A stretch of 64,000 nucleotides of DNA, taken from assembly GCA_012976225.1 (NCBI GenBank), contig JAAVVG010000016.1, positions 372,001 to 436,000 of the forward strand, read 5' to 3'. The notes beneath the pieces are model-generated. The model saw only the letters and a list, made by a program, of their open reading frames with translations, was not told the origin of the DNA and made no database searches. The stretch is from Golubevia sp. BC0850. Its lineage: Eukaryota; Basidiomycota; Exobasidiomycetes; Golubeviales; Golubeviaceae. A program made the translations under genes and the position numbers. Of the stretch, positions 22,092 through 35,515 are shown piece after piece. Position 1 is the first letter of the stretch. Every line of letters starts with the position of its first letter.

Positions 22092-25000
22092 CTAGAGATT
22101 ACGTCTTGCTGGAGCATTGGTAGAAGCAGGAGCAGCACTTCTTGCGTTGTCGGCCTCAGGTTCAGCAGTTGGAGTGTTCTCTGCAGCGGCAGGAGTAGTC
22201 TCGGCTGGAGGTGCAGCTGAAGAGGAATCCTCTTCAGCTGCGGCTGTTGACGATGAATCAGGGGCAGCAGTGGTTTCTGCGCTCTGGCCTGAAGAGGATC
22301 CAGTTGAACTTGCAGAAGTGGCGGTTGAAGAAGCGCTGCTGCTTGTCGAGGTTTGTGGAGTACATCCAAGACCAGCGAGGAAAGCATCTCCACCTTTGAT
22401 CTTGCTGAGTTTCTCCAGAATTGGATCGTTTGGATCGTGAGTGAGCTTGCAGTTCTCAGGGGAGCTGATGACTCTCAAGCCTAGGCCTAGTTCATCAGGA
22501 TCATACTCTGTACCTGCCAAGATAGGTAGAATACAGAAGAGAACTGGTGGGAGAGGGTGGGAGGGGAGGGGGTCAGCTCAGCAAATGACATCCATAGGAC
22601 CTACCGCTTCAGCACTCACCATCAATGACTCCCTCTCCATTGAGGTTCTGGATGAACAAAGGAAGAAGAATCTTCACGACGTCGAGACCGTTCGAGAAAA
22701 GATCATCGATACCAACTGGAAACGGAGTGGAAAGTGGAGAGGGGGAGCGGAGGTCAGAAAACGCTCTAGCTAGTAATACTCTTACTTCGACCCGATTCTT
22801 TTCACTTACCTCCAAGGAAAGATAATGTGTACTGAGTCTCAACATCGATCTCTTGGTAATGAAGATATGGAATGGTGTATCCGTTATCTCCTCCTACTTT
22901 GGCCGTAATTCCCAGGTAGAAATCGAGATTGGATCCCAAAATTCCAAGAGAAGCAACTAATCCACGAGCTAGAAGAACGTTAGGAATCTCTGGAGTTGTA
23001 TGAACACCATCTGGATTGCCGGTCGAGGTGGCAGGCGGCAGAACGAATGGAGGGTCGAAAACGTGGTTGACGAGAGCTGAAGGAGGACTGACGTTTGGAT
23101 CACCTGTCTTTTGAGCGACTGCGTTAGCTTGAATTAAAGCGAGCTCCAATGGCTGGAAAAGAATAGAAGGAAGAGAAAGAAGAAAGTAGATCGTTCAGTC
23201 AGGTTCAAGACAAGATTCCAGCTCTCCTTCGCCTTTCCCCTTTCTTTCCCCCTGACTCACCAAAGTGTTTATGATGTCTAGAGTGGCGCTGACCTCTGGT
23301 AGATTATCCTGACCTGAGCACAAAGTGGTAGCTTCGATGTTTACCACGGTCTTGACCAAAAGTCTACTTCCAATTCCTTCCAACACGGTCCTGAGAACGA
23401 CGCCCTCGAGAGCTCTTTCGAGACTTGGGTAAGGAGATAGAGGATCGGGGTTGGCATTTGAAGATCCGTCGATAACGAGATTGGCTGACTGAGTTCCTTC
23501 AGTTCCTCCAGGAGGTTGAAGGTAGGTGGTCAACAAGTCTTGAGCCTTTGTCGAGTTTGCATCAGCAGGTTGGTAGTGAACTAGAGCCTTGACCACGTTA
23601 GTTCCGGGGATGAGAGCCAGATCGGGTAAGATAGCACGTCCGATCTCGTAATCTTGGTAAATGACTGGAAGAGAGATGTCGCTAGTGAAGAGAGTGACAT
23701 CTAGAAGAGTGTAGAAAAGGATACAGGCAAAGTCAGAATCGCAACGTACTTTCAACTCCCAAACTACCTTCTGGGAGCTCTTTCATATCTTCTAGGGAAT
23801 GTTCAAAACTTACCACTTGGGTTTTCTAGTGTGACCATGGCGGGAATTTCGATGTACTGCTCGGTCGCACGGTTGACGACGACGTCTGAGGTGATGGCTT
23901 CGTGGTTGAATGAGTTGATTCCATCGAGTTGAGAAGTGACGTTGAACGGAATCTGGTCGATTGGAATGTCTCCGATGATAGTACGAGCTAGGACTGAAGT
24001 CTGTCCTTTGAGTCCAAAGACGACATCTTCCGTATCGGTCAGCTTGGCCAAGAAAGCCTCGAACGAACCATGATCTAGAGCATGAAGAATTTGATCTTTG
24101 AAGTTCAAAACCAAGTCCTCCTTGTCATCTGGGCCGTTTGAAGTTCCGGCGTCGACCTTAGCGGAAGGAAGATCCAATTGAGCTGCGTCTCCTCCCTCGT
24201 AGGTAATCGTGATGGATGGACCAGCTTCGATAGGCTGTAGATCAAATCCGAAGGGATTTGAGAAGACTGCGGTGGTCTTGTTGTCTGTTTGGGAGAGAAG
24301 AAGCGAAGAAGACAGGAGAGGAAATGAGTGGCTGCGTGATGTTTGAACGGTGACGACGACCGTGATTGGAAAACTAACTGGAGACCGGGAAGTCGTAGGA
24401 GCTAGCTGGTTCCAAGATGGTGGCGGTGAGATCTGAAAGAGTGATGGAGTAGATGATCTGGTAGATCTTTCCTGGAAGAACGACGTCTAGAGTGAGCGTC
24501 TTGAAGGCTGAAGTCAACCATCCTACAGGTCTGTTTCCATTAGCTTCAGTTACTACAGAGTCTCCGGTGACTTGAAGAGTCTGGTTCTGTCCTAGAAGAT
24601 AGTTAGAGAAGAGGACTCCGACTGTATCTAGCTCGTCTCCGCTCTTGCGAGTGATCTGTCCGTAAAGCGTAGTCATGGTGACAGCTTTTGCAGCCAAGAA
24701 GAGGTTGTCGGCATGAGCAGGTCCAAGATAGACAGATTCGTAGTAGATCTGTAGAGTGTGAGAAGAGATGAATGTCAGATCTCTGCGCGTCGACGAAACT
24801 GTAAAGAGAGACTCACCTTGAAGTTAGCAGTGTCGAGCTGGATTCCAAGAGAGGCCTGAGAAGGAATCGAAGAGCCTGCGACGAAGTTTAGAGCTCTGGC
24901 TTCGTTGTCTTGAGAAGGAATGTCGAAGCTGTTGATGGTTACACCTGGAAGGTTATTGAAAGCGTCCAAAGTGATTCTCTTGTTCAAGATGGTTTTACTG

Positions 25001-28000
25001 AAGACGATCTGAAGAGCACGGACAGTGACATCATCTGCAGATAGAATCCAGTCAAAGCTTTCGTTGTGAAGAATGTACTCAGCGAAATCAGTGAAGGCGC
25101 CAAGATGAGTGATGACCAGGTTTCCGGAAGTGACCAGATTAGGAACTCCGATTCCAGCAGCTGAGCAAATTGGGGGAAGGAACACTGTTGCGATGTCTCG
25201 GTTTCCGTCAGGGCCAGCCCAAGTGACCTTCAGTCCCGAACTGGCGAGGAGAGAGGAGCGAGGAAGAGAGAAGGGTCAGGAGGGGAGAGAGGACAAAGCT
25301 GGCAAACACGATTGGCTGGTTCTCTCCAAAAGATGAAATTCTGCCGAAAGAAAATAGAGTGATGGATAGTTCTAGAGGAGAGAGGGGAGATCTAACTCAC
25401 GGGAATTCGATGTAAGCGTCTGCTGGAGCGTCGGTAAGAAGAGCCCCTGAAAGAGCAACGTCGAAGCCTTCATCGGTCAAGCTGGTGGCGTTGGCGATGT
25501 CAACCTTAAGAACAGCGTTGTCTACGATGAGTTGAATGAGAGGAGCTCCAGCAGGTCCGATCAGATACAGTGCCGTCTCATCAGTGTCAGTTGGAACTGG
25601 GTTCTGTACGAAGTCGAGATCAGTCTGATAATCGTCGATGAGAACTGTAGACTGGATGTCTAGTCTCGTGGCGAGACCCTTGAGCAAGTTCAAGATGGCA
25701 CCGAGAGCTGTTCAGAGGAGAGATTAGCGAGCCAGAGTCAGATTCGACGAGCGAGAAAAAAGGAGGAAAAGGGAGAGTACGAAGAAGATTTTTAAACTCA
25801 CTATCAAAGGCTCTTCCACTGTTGCAAGGAGGTGGATTAGGATCTGGAACGGGAACAATGGTGGTCTCAGTAGAGTCTAGATCCAAGACTTGCTGGAAGA
25901 ATGGAGGAAGTGGTCCGAGGTCGGTTCCTGTGTTCTGAGCTGCTGCGAAGATGAACTCAATGAGCTGCTTTGGATCGATATTGATCTTAGCTTCAATCTG
26001 TTGAGAAGTTGTAGTTTGATGTCCAGGAGCACGAATTGGATCGTCTGACAAGTCAGCGTTGATCGTAGCTAGCACGATTCCAGCGTAGGTAGCGGTCGTA
26101 TCCTCGATGTTGACGATGTTGAGAGAAGCGGTGAAAGGATTGGCAACGTCGACGCTGATTGAATAGTGGCGAGAGAAGGAGAGAGAGAGAGACGGGAAAG
26201 ATGTCAGAACAGAATGGTTGGAACTCGAACGGATAGAAAGTACTCACGTTACTAGACCCACACCTCTCTGAGCGATATCAATAGGGAGAACCAAGCTAGC
26301 ACGAGTGATGATCAGCTTTCCGAGAGCAGGAATGTCTGTTCGTAGAGTGATACCGCTGAGAGCTTGCTTGAGAGATGCGATTGGAGTGGTATCTCTTGTT
26401 CCTTGAACTACTGCTGTTGACGTGATGTTTTGGACGTAGTTCTCTAACAATCGCTGTCCAGAAGCCACATTGGCTGATCCCTTAGGCATATATTGGAGAG
26501 CAGTTGGAACGATGTTCTCACCAGGCACCTTGAAAGCGGGTTTTCGAAGGGAAAGAGAGGCAAGAAGTCAGTTGAATGCGAGATAAGGAGCCAGACAGCT
26601 TGATGGATCTTCAGCGTAGCTCACCAAGACCAAGTCCGTAATGACAGCTTCTCCGATGAGGTTGTCCTCAAACAAGACATCGAAGTTGACGGTACCAGTA
26701 CCAATGGTCAAGTCTGAAGGGTTGAAGAGCGCTACGTTGATAGTGATTTCCAAGTAGTCAGGGTATCCGTGAACTACATCGAGATCGCTAACGATTGCTG
26801 GCTTGGCGTTCAGATTCTGGAGACCAAGTAGGTTGGTATCAAGATCGAAAGGGACTGAGAGAAGGTAGAAATTTAGAGGTCAATCAAAGACCAGAAGAAG
26901 ATGGAAAGCTGAAACGGTCGAGCTGAAAACTCACTATCTGAGATGGTGACAGCTCCAGCGGCGGTATTGGCAAGTGCGCTGGCAGTTCCGTGAAGATTGA
27001 AAGTGATTTGCTCTGAGGCAGTGGTATCAGCTAAGAATTGACTGAACTTGGAGTGAGCTCCGTCGTAGACAGCGAACGGAACGTTGTTGAACATCAGAGT
27101 TAAGACACGGTTCTGAACGTCTGTCTGAGATGCACCTTGAGGAATAGCTAGAAGAGCGGTGTCTGAGAAAGAGGCGAAGGGAGAAGAGAGGAGAGTTGGG
27201 AACCGGTTAGAATCGACGCAACTGAAAACGCAACCTTCAAAGTCGTCTCCACTCACCCTCTCCTTGGTAGTTGGCAATGAAGTCTCCACCAGTCTGAGTG
27301 ATGTCCAGAGGGAATCCGAAGGGCAAGAAGAAGTTTGCAGTGGTCGAATTACTGGACGCTGGAGGGTTGTAAGCAGTGTCCTCGGTGAAGAAGAGAGAGA
27401 GCTGGTTGATAGAGACGAGGCGGATGACCTGGAAGTCCTGGCTAGGGAGAGAAACTAGAATCGAAAGGGTCTTGATTCCTTCGTTCAACCACGTAACATC
27501 TGAAGGTCCAGCGTAGACACCATTCACAGTTACGTCGGTGTTCTTGTTGTGGACGAAGTTGGTGAAGATCTCAGAGAGAACGTCTAGTCCGGCTCCAGAT
27601 TGCTCTTGAATGCGACCGGCTAGAGGTAGAGTAGTGGTGGAAAGAGCTTGAAGGATAAATTGCTCACTGGCAGCTGCTGGACCGATCACAGTTCCATCCT
27701 TTTCGATCGAGGTACCGAAAGATGAGAGCTGGACACCGACTTGAGAAGGATTGTTGATGGTAGAGACTGCAGTCAAAGTGAGGCCTCCGTCCGGATCGTT
27801 GGATGGAATGTCGAAAGAGTTGATGATGACCATTCCCTTGAGACCGTCGAATCCAGTTAGCTGCACGTCCTTGGAGAGACTGACCCCTGGTACGACGATT
27901 CCTAGAGCTGCGACTTCGATGTCTTCTCCTCTGATGTTCCAGACGAAAGAAGGGTTGTTGAGGAGATACTTTGTGAACTCAGTCAAGTAATCGACGTCAC

Positions 28001-29320
28001 TGACTTGAGCCTCAAGCTCTACATTGATGGCAGCTCCGACGTCTCCGGTTAAAGTGATGTTTGGGAAGGCTGCCTGGGCGAGCTCTCTTCCTTCCCAGAA
28101 GATAGTGAGACCCTTGGGGAAGGATACAACTCCATCGAAAGGACCTGAAAAAGAGATAGGAAAGAAAAAAGAAAAAAAGCACTTCGTCAGAACCGATGTT
28201 TACCGACGGTCCACCCGCTACGTCCTTTCCGACTGAAAGTCAAAAACTCACCTGCATTTGTGAGTGTTCCCTGCAGTGCTGCCTTGAAGGAGTTTGGTTG
28301 AGGATCTAGAAGAGTTACTCTGTCGATGTTGAGGATCGATTGATCGACCACCTTCTGGACAATTGGAGCAGCCAGAGGTGGAAGCAACTTGAAGAGAGTC
28401 TCGTCAGTTCCCAAGGGAACGTTGGTTTGGGAGAACGTGAGAGTAGTTCCATAGTCTCCGATCATGGCATCAGAAGTGATGGTGAGATCTGCTTCTGCTA
28501 CTGAGAAGGCCTTAGCGACGTAGGAAGGTAGATCGAATCCGGTGTAGAGGTTCCTCTTCTGGACCACGTTTCTGAGAGCTACGTTGGAGTGATGCTCGTC
28601 AGCTGCAGCAGCTAGCGCTCCTGGATTGGATCCGACTCCCATCAAGAGTTGAGCTCCTTCGTTTTCTTCCTCGAAGTCGAAAGAATCTTCACGCTTGACA
28701 GCTGTGGCTCCGTCAGCGCTAGTAGTTGGAGTGTAGGTGTATCCTCCGAGTTGAACAACTCCGTCGAGAGGAGCTGGATCTTGACCTGACTTGATAGCAA
28801 AAGCTCTGACCACGGCGAAGAGATCGGGTGGGAAGAGGTTGAGAGCCAGAGGAATGTTTGGAGTAGTTGTGACTGCGTTTCCTTTCGCCATGAAGTTGAT
28901 CGGAGTGTCGATGTCTGCGATGAAGACCCCAGCGGCAGAGACCTTCGATACGATTCTAAGGAGTTGAAGATCTGAAGTGAAGGGGTTGCTGATGGCTACG
29001 TTTGATCCTGCGATGTTGTCTGCAATTGCTGTTGAATCTAGGACGGTTAGGTTGGCTGCTTGAGCGATGTTGCTTCTTAAACCTGGCAGGATTGCGTTCA
29101 GTCTAATCTTTTGGAAGGTTGGAACCAAAGACTCGACCTCAGAAGAGCCTGGGAATCCAGAGATGTTGACCTTGGTATCGATTCCAGAGATAAATCTATT
29201 GAGAGTTTCTAGACCTTTTGGATCTCTGTTTGGATCGAAGAAAGAAGTAGCGTTGATGTCGTTACGACCTATAGCCAGATTCAAATTGGGTAGAGTGACA
29301 TTTCCAAGTACGACGTCATT

Positions 29321-29359
<39 letters not shown>

Positions 29360-31850
29360 GGAGCGGATCAGTCAAATGCGGGAGAACCTGGACCAAGAAT
29401 CTTGACTCACCTCTAGAAGGAAATGAGCATCTCCAGAAGTGATGTTGATGTTGGAAGGGTTGACTACAGTCGTGGCGACAACTAGAGAGACGGCATCGTT
29501 CGTTCCACCCAAGACATCTACATGGTTGATGATGGTCGGATAGGCAGTAAGACCTTGGAGTCCACGAAGTCCTGTTCCAACGTCGAACTTGATTCCATCC
29601 AAAAGAACTCTCCCGAGAGGAGTATCAGTGACGGCTTTTGCGAAACCAGAGGTTTGGAAGTCAGCAGCATCTGAAAAGGTGAAAGCGTTTTGGAAAGCGA
29701 TCAACTGTTCGCGAGCGGCATTGGTCTCGTTTGGAAGAAGTAGGTTGGTTGGAGGTAAAGTAATTGAAATGTTTCCAGCAGTTTGACCAGCCGAGATGAG
29801 ATCCAAGTGAGTAGATGCGTTGGAGTAAGGCGCAGAGGCAGATCCGACCAAAGCACCTTGGTAAGTGATTTCTAGGTAATTTGAGAGACTGACGATGTCT
29901 AAGGAGAACCCGAATGGCAGACCGAATTGACCTACTAGCGCATCAGCTGTTCGAACGAGAAGAGGAGAGGAAGAAAAAATGTCAGAGAGGAGAAAGTGGT
30001 GGAGAGAGAGAGAGCAGCGGCGACTTACAGAAGACTTGTGGGTTGTAGGGAGTGGTTTCGTTGTAGATCAAAGAGAGATAATCGATCGTGATTCCTTTGA
30101 TGGGGTTGATGGGCGCAGGAGCTTGAAGTGGTACTTGAGCTACGAGAGCTGCAATACCTTCACTGAGCCAACTGATAGTCTCTCCGTTGGCTTGTTCAGT
30201 CTTGCGACCTCTGGCTTCGATTGGACTTGATTCTCCGTTGATGTAAGCGGTGAAAAGCTCTCCTAGAACGTCGAGTTCCGTCTGGTTGTCGGCATGAGGT
30301 ACGACCCGTCCATTCAGAGCGACCGTGTTGACACCTGCGCTCAAGTTCAAGTTGTGGGTCTCAACTGGACCTACGTAGACGTTCTTGTAGTACAAGTCCA
30401 AAAAGAGCGATCCAACCTCGACAGAGAATGGTGATGGATTGGTCAAAGAGGTGACAGCTTGCGCAGTGATACCACCAGCTGGATCGTCTCCTGGCAGTTG
30501 GAAGTCCTGTGAGATAGAGCGGAGCAGGGTCATGCGATCGATTGAGAATAAGAAGAGAGTAGAGGGGTAGGGAGAGGGAAAAGAGAAGGATTAGGAGGAA
30601 GGTGGGAGGGGATGATCGGATCGAGAAGCGAGCCCAACGAGCACCCCTGAAACTGAAACTGCACCCATCCTGATCCTCCGCCGTCAATTTTCATCCTAGA
30701 CCCCCATCCCATCTCCCGAGCTTCCAGAGTACCCACCAAGATCTTGATATCTTCGAAATTGTTGATACCCTTGAAGACGACATGTTTGCTGAATTTGAGG
30801 TTCTTATACGTAGGAAAGAAGCTGTCAAAAGTAAAAAGAGAAGGACTGTCAGCCATCAAATTTGGAGGTAGTTCGAAGGAGGCTATCTCTCCTACCTGAA
30901 GGCTTCAGCATGGACTGAGTCACACTTCATCGACCAAGTGAACTCTGGCTGAGTGATGAGGAACTTGGAAAACTCTCCGAAAGCAGCTTCATCGGTGATG
31001 TTGAAGTGAGTAGCCTGAGTGGGATCAGATGGCAGGTCAGGGTGATGAGCTTCTGGGACTGTGAGGAGACCATTCCAAGCAGCTCTCTTCCCTCCTTGGA
31101 CTCACTTGTTTGATTCGACCGTGCCCAGCAGCGGCTCCAATGTAATCTAAATTCATCTCTCCTAGCATGACCTCTCGCATGTCTGGCTTCGGAGTCATCC
31201 AGTAAACTCGAACTGGCTCGCGGAAGTACAAGTGGGCTGGGAAGATACCAACTTTCTTGACCTGATCAGATTAGATAGAAGAAGAACACATGAATAAAGG
31301 GATATTAGTCCAGAGAAGAAATCTAGAGGAAATGTCTTCCGTCCGTGCCTCCGTGCCTCTCTTCGCATCGACTTACCTGTCCTTCGATTGTGATTGGGAA
31401 ACTCGTGTTGGAGACTGAAGTGATGTTGGCGGAATCGATGTGAAGAACAGAGGTGTGGAGAGCATGATCTGTGGGAAGAAAGGGTAGAAGGGGAGAGAGA
31501 GAGGTTTCGTCGTCAGGAAAACGAAACCAAAAGAAGACAACGCCACCGACCGTTACGACCCCGAACTCTTACGCACTTGCGACAGCTTGAAGAACAGGGA
31601 CCAAGGTAATGACTAGAACTGGGATCAAGATTAATGGGAACAAAAAGAGACAGCATGCACCAAGCTTCTTGCTCAAGAACTTCCTTTCGTAGGGAGTACC
31701 TCTTGCAGCGAAGTAACCAAGTGGTTGTCCTGGTTGGAACTTGGTGGAAGCGCCATCTTCTTGATAGTTTGAGTTTTGATTTCTTTGTCTCATAGAAGGT
31801 TGCTGGGGTCTGAGACCTTCTCGTGAACCATAGGAAGCGGCGTCGTCCAT
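22092..31850 (-). CDS. Giant membrane-anchored DUF3712 protein
   Basis: One gene of 21 exons by my model: 31850-31577, 31468-31377, 31261-31106, 31014-30896, 30821-30737, 30506-30029, 29946-29411, 29320-28252, 28144-27256, 27162-26935, 26854-26625, 26528-26248, 26154-25802, 25707-25401, 25240-24816, 24748-24379, 24284-23813, 23700-23261, 23152-22810, 22715-22620 and 22513-22092. The sum is exactly 2555 codons. A polar N-terminal tail (residues 1-60) precedes one membrane helix (about 64-90, LFLFPLILIPVLVITLVPVL). The rest is extracytoplasmic and beta-rich. Three units of about 750-800 residues are marked by FQLPGDDPAGG, FDIPSNDPDGG and FDIPSQDNEAR. The tail is Ser/Ala/Thr-rich. DUF3712 proteins are fungal cell-surface or vacuolar proteins of unknown function. 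The first donor (GTGCGT) is weak. Splitting into more than one gene is possible but unneeded. Confidence 0.85.
29322..29356. repeat. (GA)n microsatellite in intron 7 of the DUF3712 gene
   Basis: An uninterrupted run of GA dinucleotides starts at the 3' splice site on the minus strand, so it also serves as the pyrimidine tract. Confidence 0.9.
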
Positions 31851-34800
31851 CTTGAGGTCAAGCACCTGATCTTTGAAAGATCAAGAGGACTTGAAGAGAG
31901 AAGAGAAGAGGGGGTGGAAGGGAGAGGGGGAAAGGGAGAGGATGGAAGAGTAACAGAGAGAGAGAGAAGATGGAAGAAGAGAAACGCAAGCAAGAAATTC
32001 ACTGAGGGAGAAGACCTTCTGCTGCACACTCGATCGGGGTGAAGTTTGAACGTGAAAACTCCTCGGTTGTCCCTTCTCTCTCAGTCTTTCTGGCGAAATG
32101 TACATATCAATCACAGAAGCATGTGCGTGGAATCTTCTGAGTTGTGGGGAGGGAACTTGGTAGGGAGATTGGTACCTGCAGACGAGGTCGTTTAACCCCC
32201 CACGCCTTCTGTCCGAAGGCGCCTCTGTTGCCCGCTGCCTGTGCTCAGATTGACCTCAAGACCTCTCGCGAGATTTTAGAGTGGAACTGAGTTCGGAGAA
32301 CGCAGAATCTCAGAAGAACCTTGCAAAAAGGTACCGAAATTCAATTTTGTGTGGGGAAGTTCCGGTTTTTCTCCTTTCCTCCTGCGGCGGAAACAGATCC
32401 GTTTTAAATCAACAGAACCGCTCGACACGATCAACACGTGACATGAGACCGACCGACCGTTGCCCTACAATCTTGAAAATTTCTCCATCCCTTGGGAATT
32501 GGCTCTCTGGCGAGACAAACAGAAGACGAGGAAGTTGAAAGGAGCTGCCAAGGGATGACTTTGTCTCCTTTTCTACAACTCTACACTCGTTGATCCTTCA
32601 ACTGGCACAGGATAGAAAGAGTGAATATTCTTCAAATAGATAATCTGGTGGACGCCCGTAGAAATTGGGAAAGGATGAGTACATGAGTTGAGGTTTCAAC
32701 CGCGTCAGCTCGGAGAAAGGCGAGTGAAGGTATTGTAAGCCTGATTTTAAGCTACACTCTGTTAGCGAGGAAAATGGTGAGGGGCTCGAAGAGCGCGAGA
32801 AACTCGCAATAGAGAGATTTAAGGAGTCGTATAGAAGAATCAGGGAGGCACAAAAAGTCGAGAGGGAATGACCCACAGATGAGTTCATGAGTTTTGACTT
32901 TCCTTTGCTTCTTCTTGTCTCCAACTTTATTAGATCGCGATTTCAGCTGGGGCTGGCCACAGATTCGTCGCCATGGTCGCCAAATCCGTCCACGCTTGCA
33001 GAGCAGGTGGCAATGTTGTTTCGAGGGTGTTCTCTACCATTCCTAAGGGATGTTCTCATTTCTGTTTTCAGCCATAGGCTGCAGAATTCCATAATTTGAT
33101 TAACTCAGTAACTCACGATCCAGAATTGAGATCGGCGTCCTTGCCTGAGCCTATATACGAGGTCGTCTTGGATGGAGATAAAGTCGAGCTCAATGTAGTC
33201 CTTTCAGCGGAACATGCTAACGCTGTACAGTGAAAATTCCTTCTAATCTATCATGATGAGCCTGAAAGCTTTTGACAAGAGGAAACAAAGAGGGGAGGGA
33301 AAGCCACACAGATCACAGACAAGGGCTCTCGCCGCTCGTTCCATCTCTGAAAGCTACAGGTCCTCCCCGTGGCAGAACCATAAGAAAGCCTTCAAGAATG
33401 GCGGAAATCACAGAAACCTAGGAAAAAGCTTGCGGCTAGGATTTGAAAGCCCAAATCTCACACTGTCAAGACCTCATCATTTTTTGTTTTGTTCCCTCTA
33501 CAATCGATCTACTCGATTCTAACATCTGGTAAGGCGCCGATTTCTGCTGTAACCTCACTTTTCACACTTCACAGAAGTGTATGGTTCAATTGGAGAAAGT
33601 TCACCAAAAGACTCTTCCTTCGACTCGTAAACGTCAAATCCAAACTTCGCGTCTGAACCTACCGGCAACTTGAACCTCTCTCTCCTTTTTCTATTCCACT
33701 CAGTCTCGATTCAGCGTTCTAAGAAGTCGAAATTCAGCTTCTGAAGCTTGAAAAGGTTGAAAACTCCTAAAAAAGAGGACTTTTAACTTGGCTTTAATCG
33801 AAGAGTAGAAGTGCAAAACCTTTCCAAATCCAAGGCCTCCGAAGTGCTCGTAGAGCCAAATTAGATCTCTTCCGCCTGTTTGCTTCCCTCGAGGATTTGG
33901 TTTTGAGAAAATGTGTACATTTTGTGACTGGATTAAAGTTTCGAGGAAGGAGTTAGGGGATAGTTAAGGTGTTATGACGAAGAGAAAGGCAACAGAATCG
34001 AGAGATACTGAGTCCCGATTCTGCCCCTTCTTTCAGCCATCATCTCCAATCTTCATACTTCTTTGTGGCCTTCAAAAACATTGGAGTGAATGAATCCAAA
34101 TTCAAAGAATCTAAAATAAATTTTAAAGGCGCAATCCCTAAGAAACGAAAGCCAGAGTAAAAGGAAGAGACCACTACATCCTAATCTTGAGCTCTTCTCT
34201 ATCTGTAGCTTGCCTCCTTTCCGCCCTCGAATTTCGATGGTTCTCCTCTCCATTTTGCCATCTCCAATCCTTTTGAATCTCTTGATAGTACATCCAAAAT
34301 CAATTTTCAAAGGTTCAATTGCCTTTTTCAGAGAATTCCTCACACAAGCTTTCTCTTCCCAACCTCACTCGTCTGAAGTCAAGAGACCAGATTTTCACCA
34401 ATCCTGCGCGCGCATATTTATGGCATTAACGATCTCTAAGCTCGATCTTTTTTTGTGCTCAAGGGCACAAGTAGAGCTAGTTTGACTAAATTAAAATTGG
34501 ATTGGGAGTAGGAGAGGGGGAATAAATTGGAAGGCGTCGAGATTCGAGGGGTCGTCGAGCTAATGAAGGACCTCAAATCACCCTCTTGAGGAGGGATTGC
34601 TCGACAATTACTTTCAGGGAGCCCTTCCAATTTTATTTTATTTTCGAGTTTATGACACCTTTACTTTCTAATGATGAGGTTGTAAAAGATTTTAGAAGGG
34701 AAGTCGGGTCTACAATCGAAGGAAAGGTCTCCTTCTCTCCATTTTCGACTCAGCATCTCTTGTTCGCTTCTCCCACGACTTAAAGCTCTTCGGTAAGTCG

Positions 34801-35515
34801 CCTTCCAGCTTCTCCACCAGCTTCCTCAATGATTGATACTTTCATAAAAAACAAGTCAGTAGAGTAGACACAGGAGCATCGCGAGAAGAGGAACCGAGCT
34901 CACTATCCGTCGAGCCTCTTTCCACCTTCCAGTCTCTCTTTCATTTGCCACCATCATCCCTCATCATTCTGTCCCTCAGCATCCTCTGTCAGACACGCAA
35001 ATTAAGCTGTTGTAAGAAAAGTTTCATAGTTTCGCAATCAAAAGGGAGTCAAGAACAACAGTAATACAGAGAGGAAGGAAGGAAGAAAATGGTTTTAGAA
35101 AGAGCAGCGTCACCACTGCTAAAACGGAGACGCAACTTTAAAGGGGACAAAGGCATAGAGAGAAATAGAAAAGGAAATTGTGGACCATAGAGAAGGGGTT
35201 TTATTACACTCCGAACAGGATAAAAGATCGAAGAAAAGAGAGAATTGATTTTACATCCTACGTTCTTTCACCAAACAGCGACACCTGAAACAAGGAAGAA
35301 TTTCTTCGATAAACCTCTTGAGAAACTTGGTTAAGTAATCAGAAATGGGTAAAAAGAGATAAAACGAAGGTTCTTGATTCTTGAAGGAAAGTTGAAGGAT
35401 TAAAGAACAAAGGAAACGATGACGATGACTAGAGAGAAGACAAGAAACCCGATATAAGAGAAGCAAAGCGAAAAAAGACTAAAACACTACATAGACGAAA
35501 AGAACCGGAGATTTT
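31851..35515. other. 3.7 kb gene-poor region
   Basis: Begins with the presumed promoter of the DUF3712 gene (CT/GA-rich, 31870-31990). Apart from a weak small-gene candidate at 32973-33233 no gene is supported. The end (34990-35515) includes the H1 3' flank. No tandem repeats, transposon ends or RNA genes recognised. Confidence 0.5.
32973..33233 (+). CDS. Candidate small two-exon protein (weak)
   Basis: An ATG in a good context (TCGCCATGGTC) opens a frame that is interrupted by TAG at 33075 but continues in the same frame with coding-like text: SVTHDPELRSASLPEPIYEV, then VLDGDKVELNVVLSAEHANA. Removing a possible intron (33007-33084, GTGGCA...TGCAG) joins 32973-33006 to 33085-33233 and gives 60 residues. 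The donor is poor and there is no homologue I recognise. It could equally be a pseudogene fragment or chance. Confidence 0.22.

Noticed and set aside
22117-22440. Plus-strand open frame over the DUF3712 gene 3' end
   Set aside because: Antisense shadow of the Ser/Ala/Thr-rich tail.
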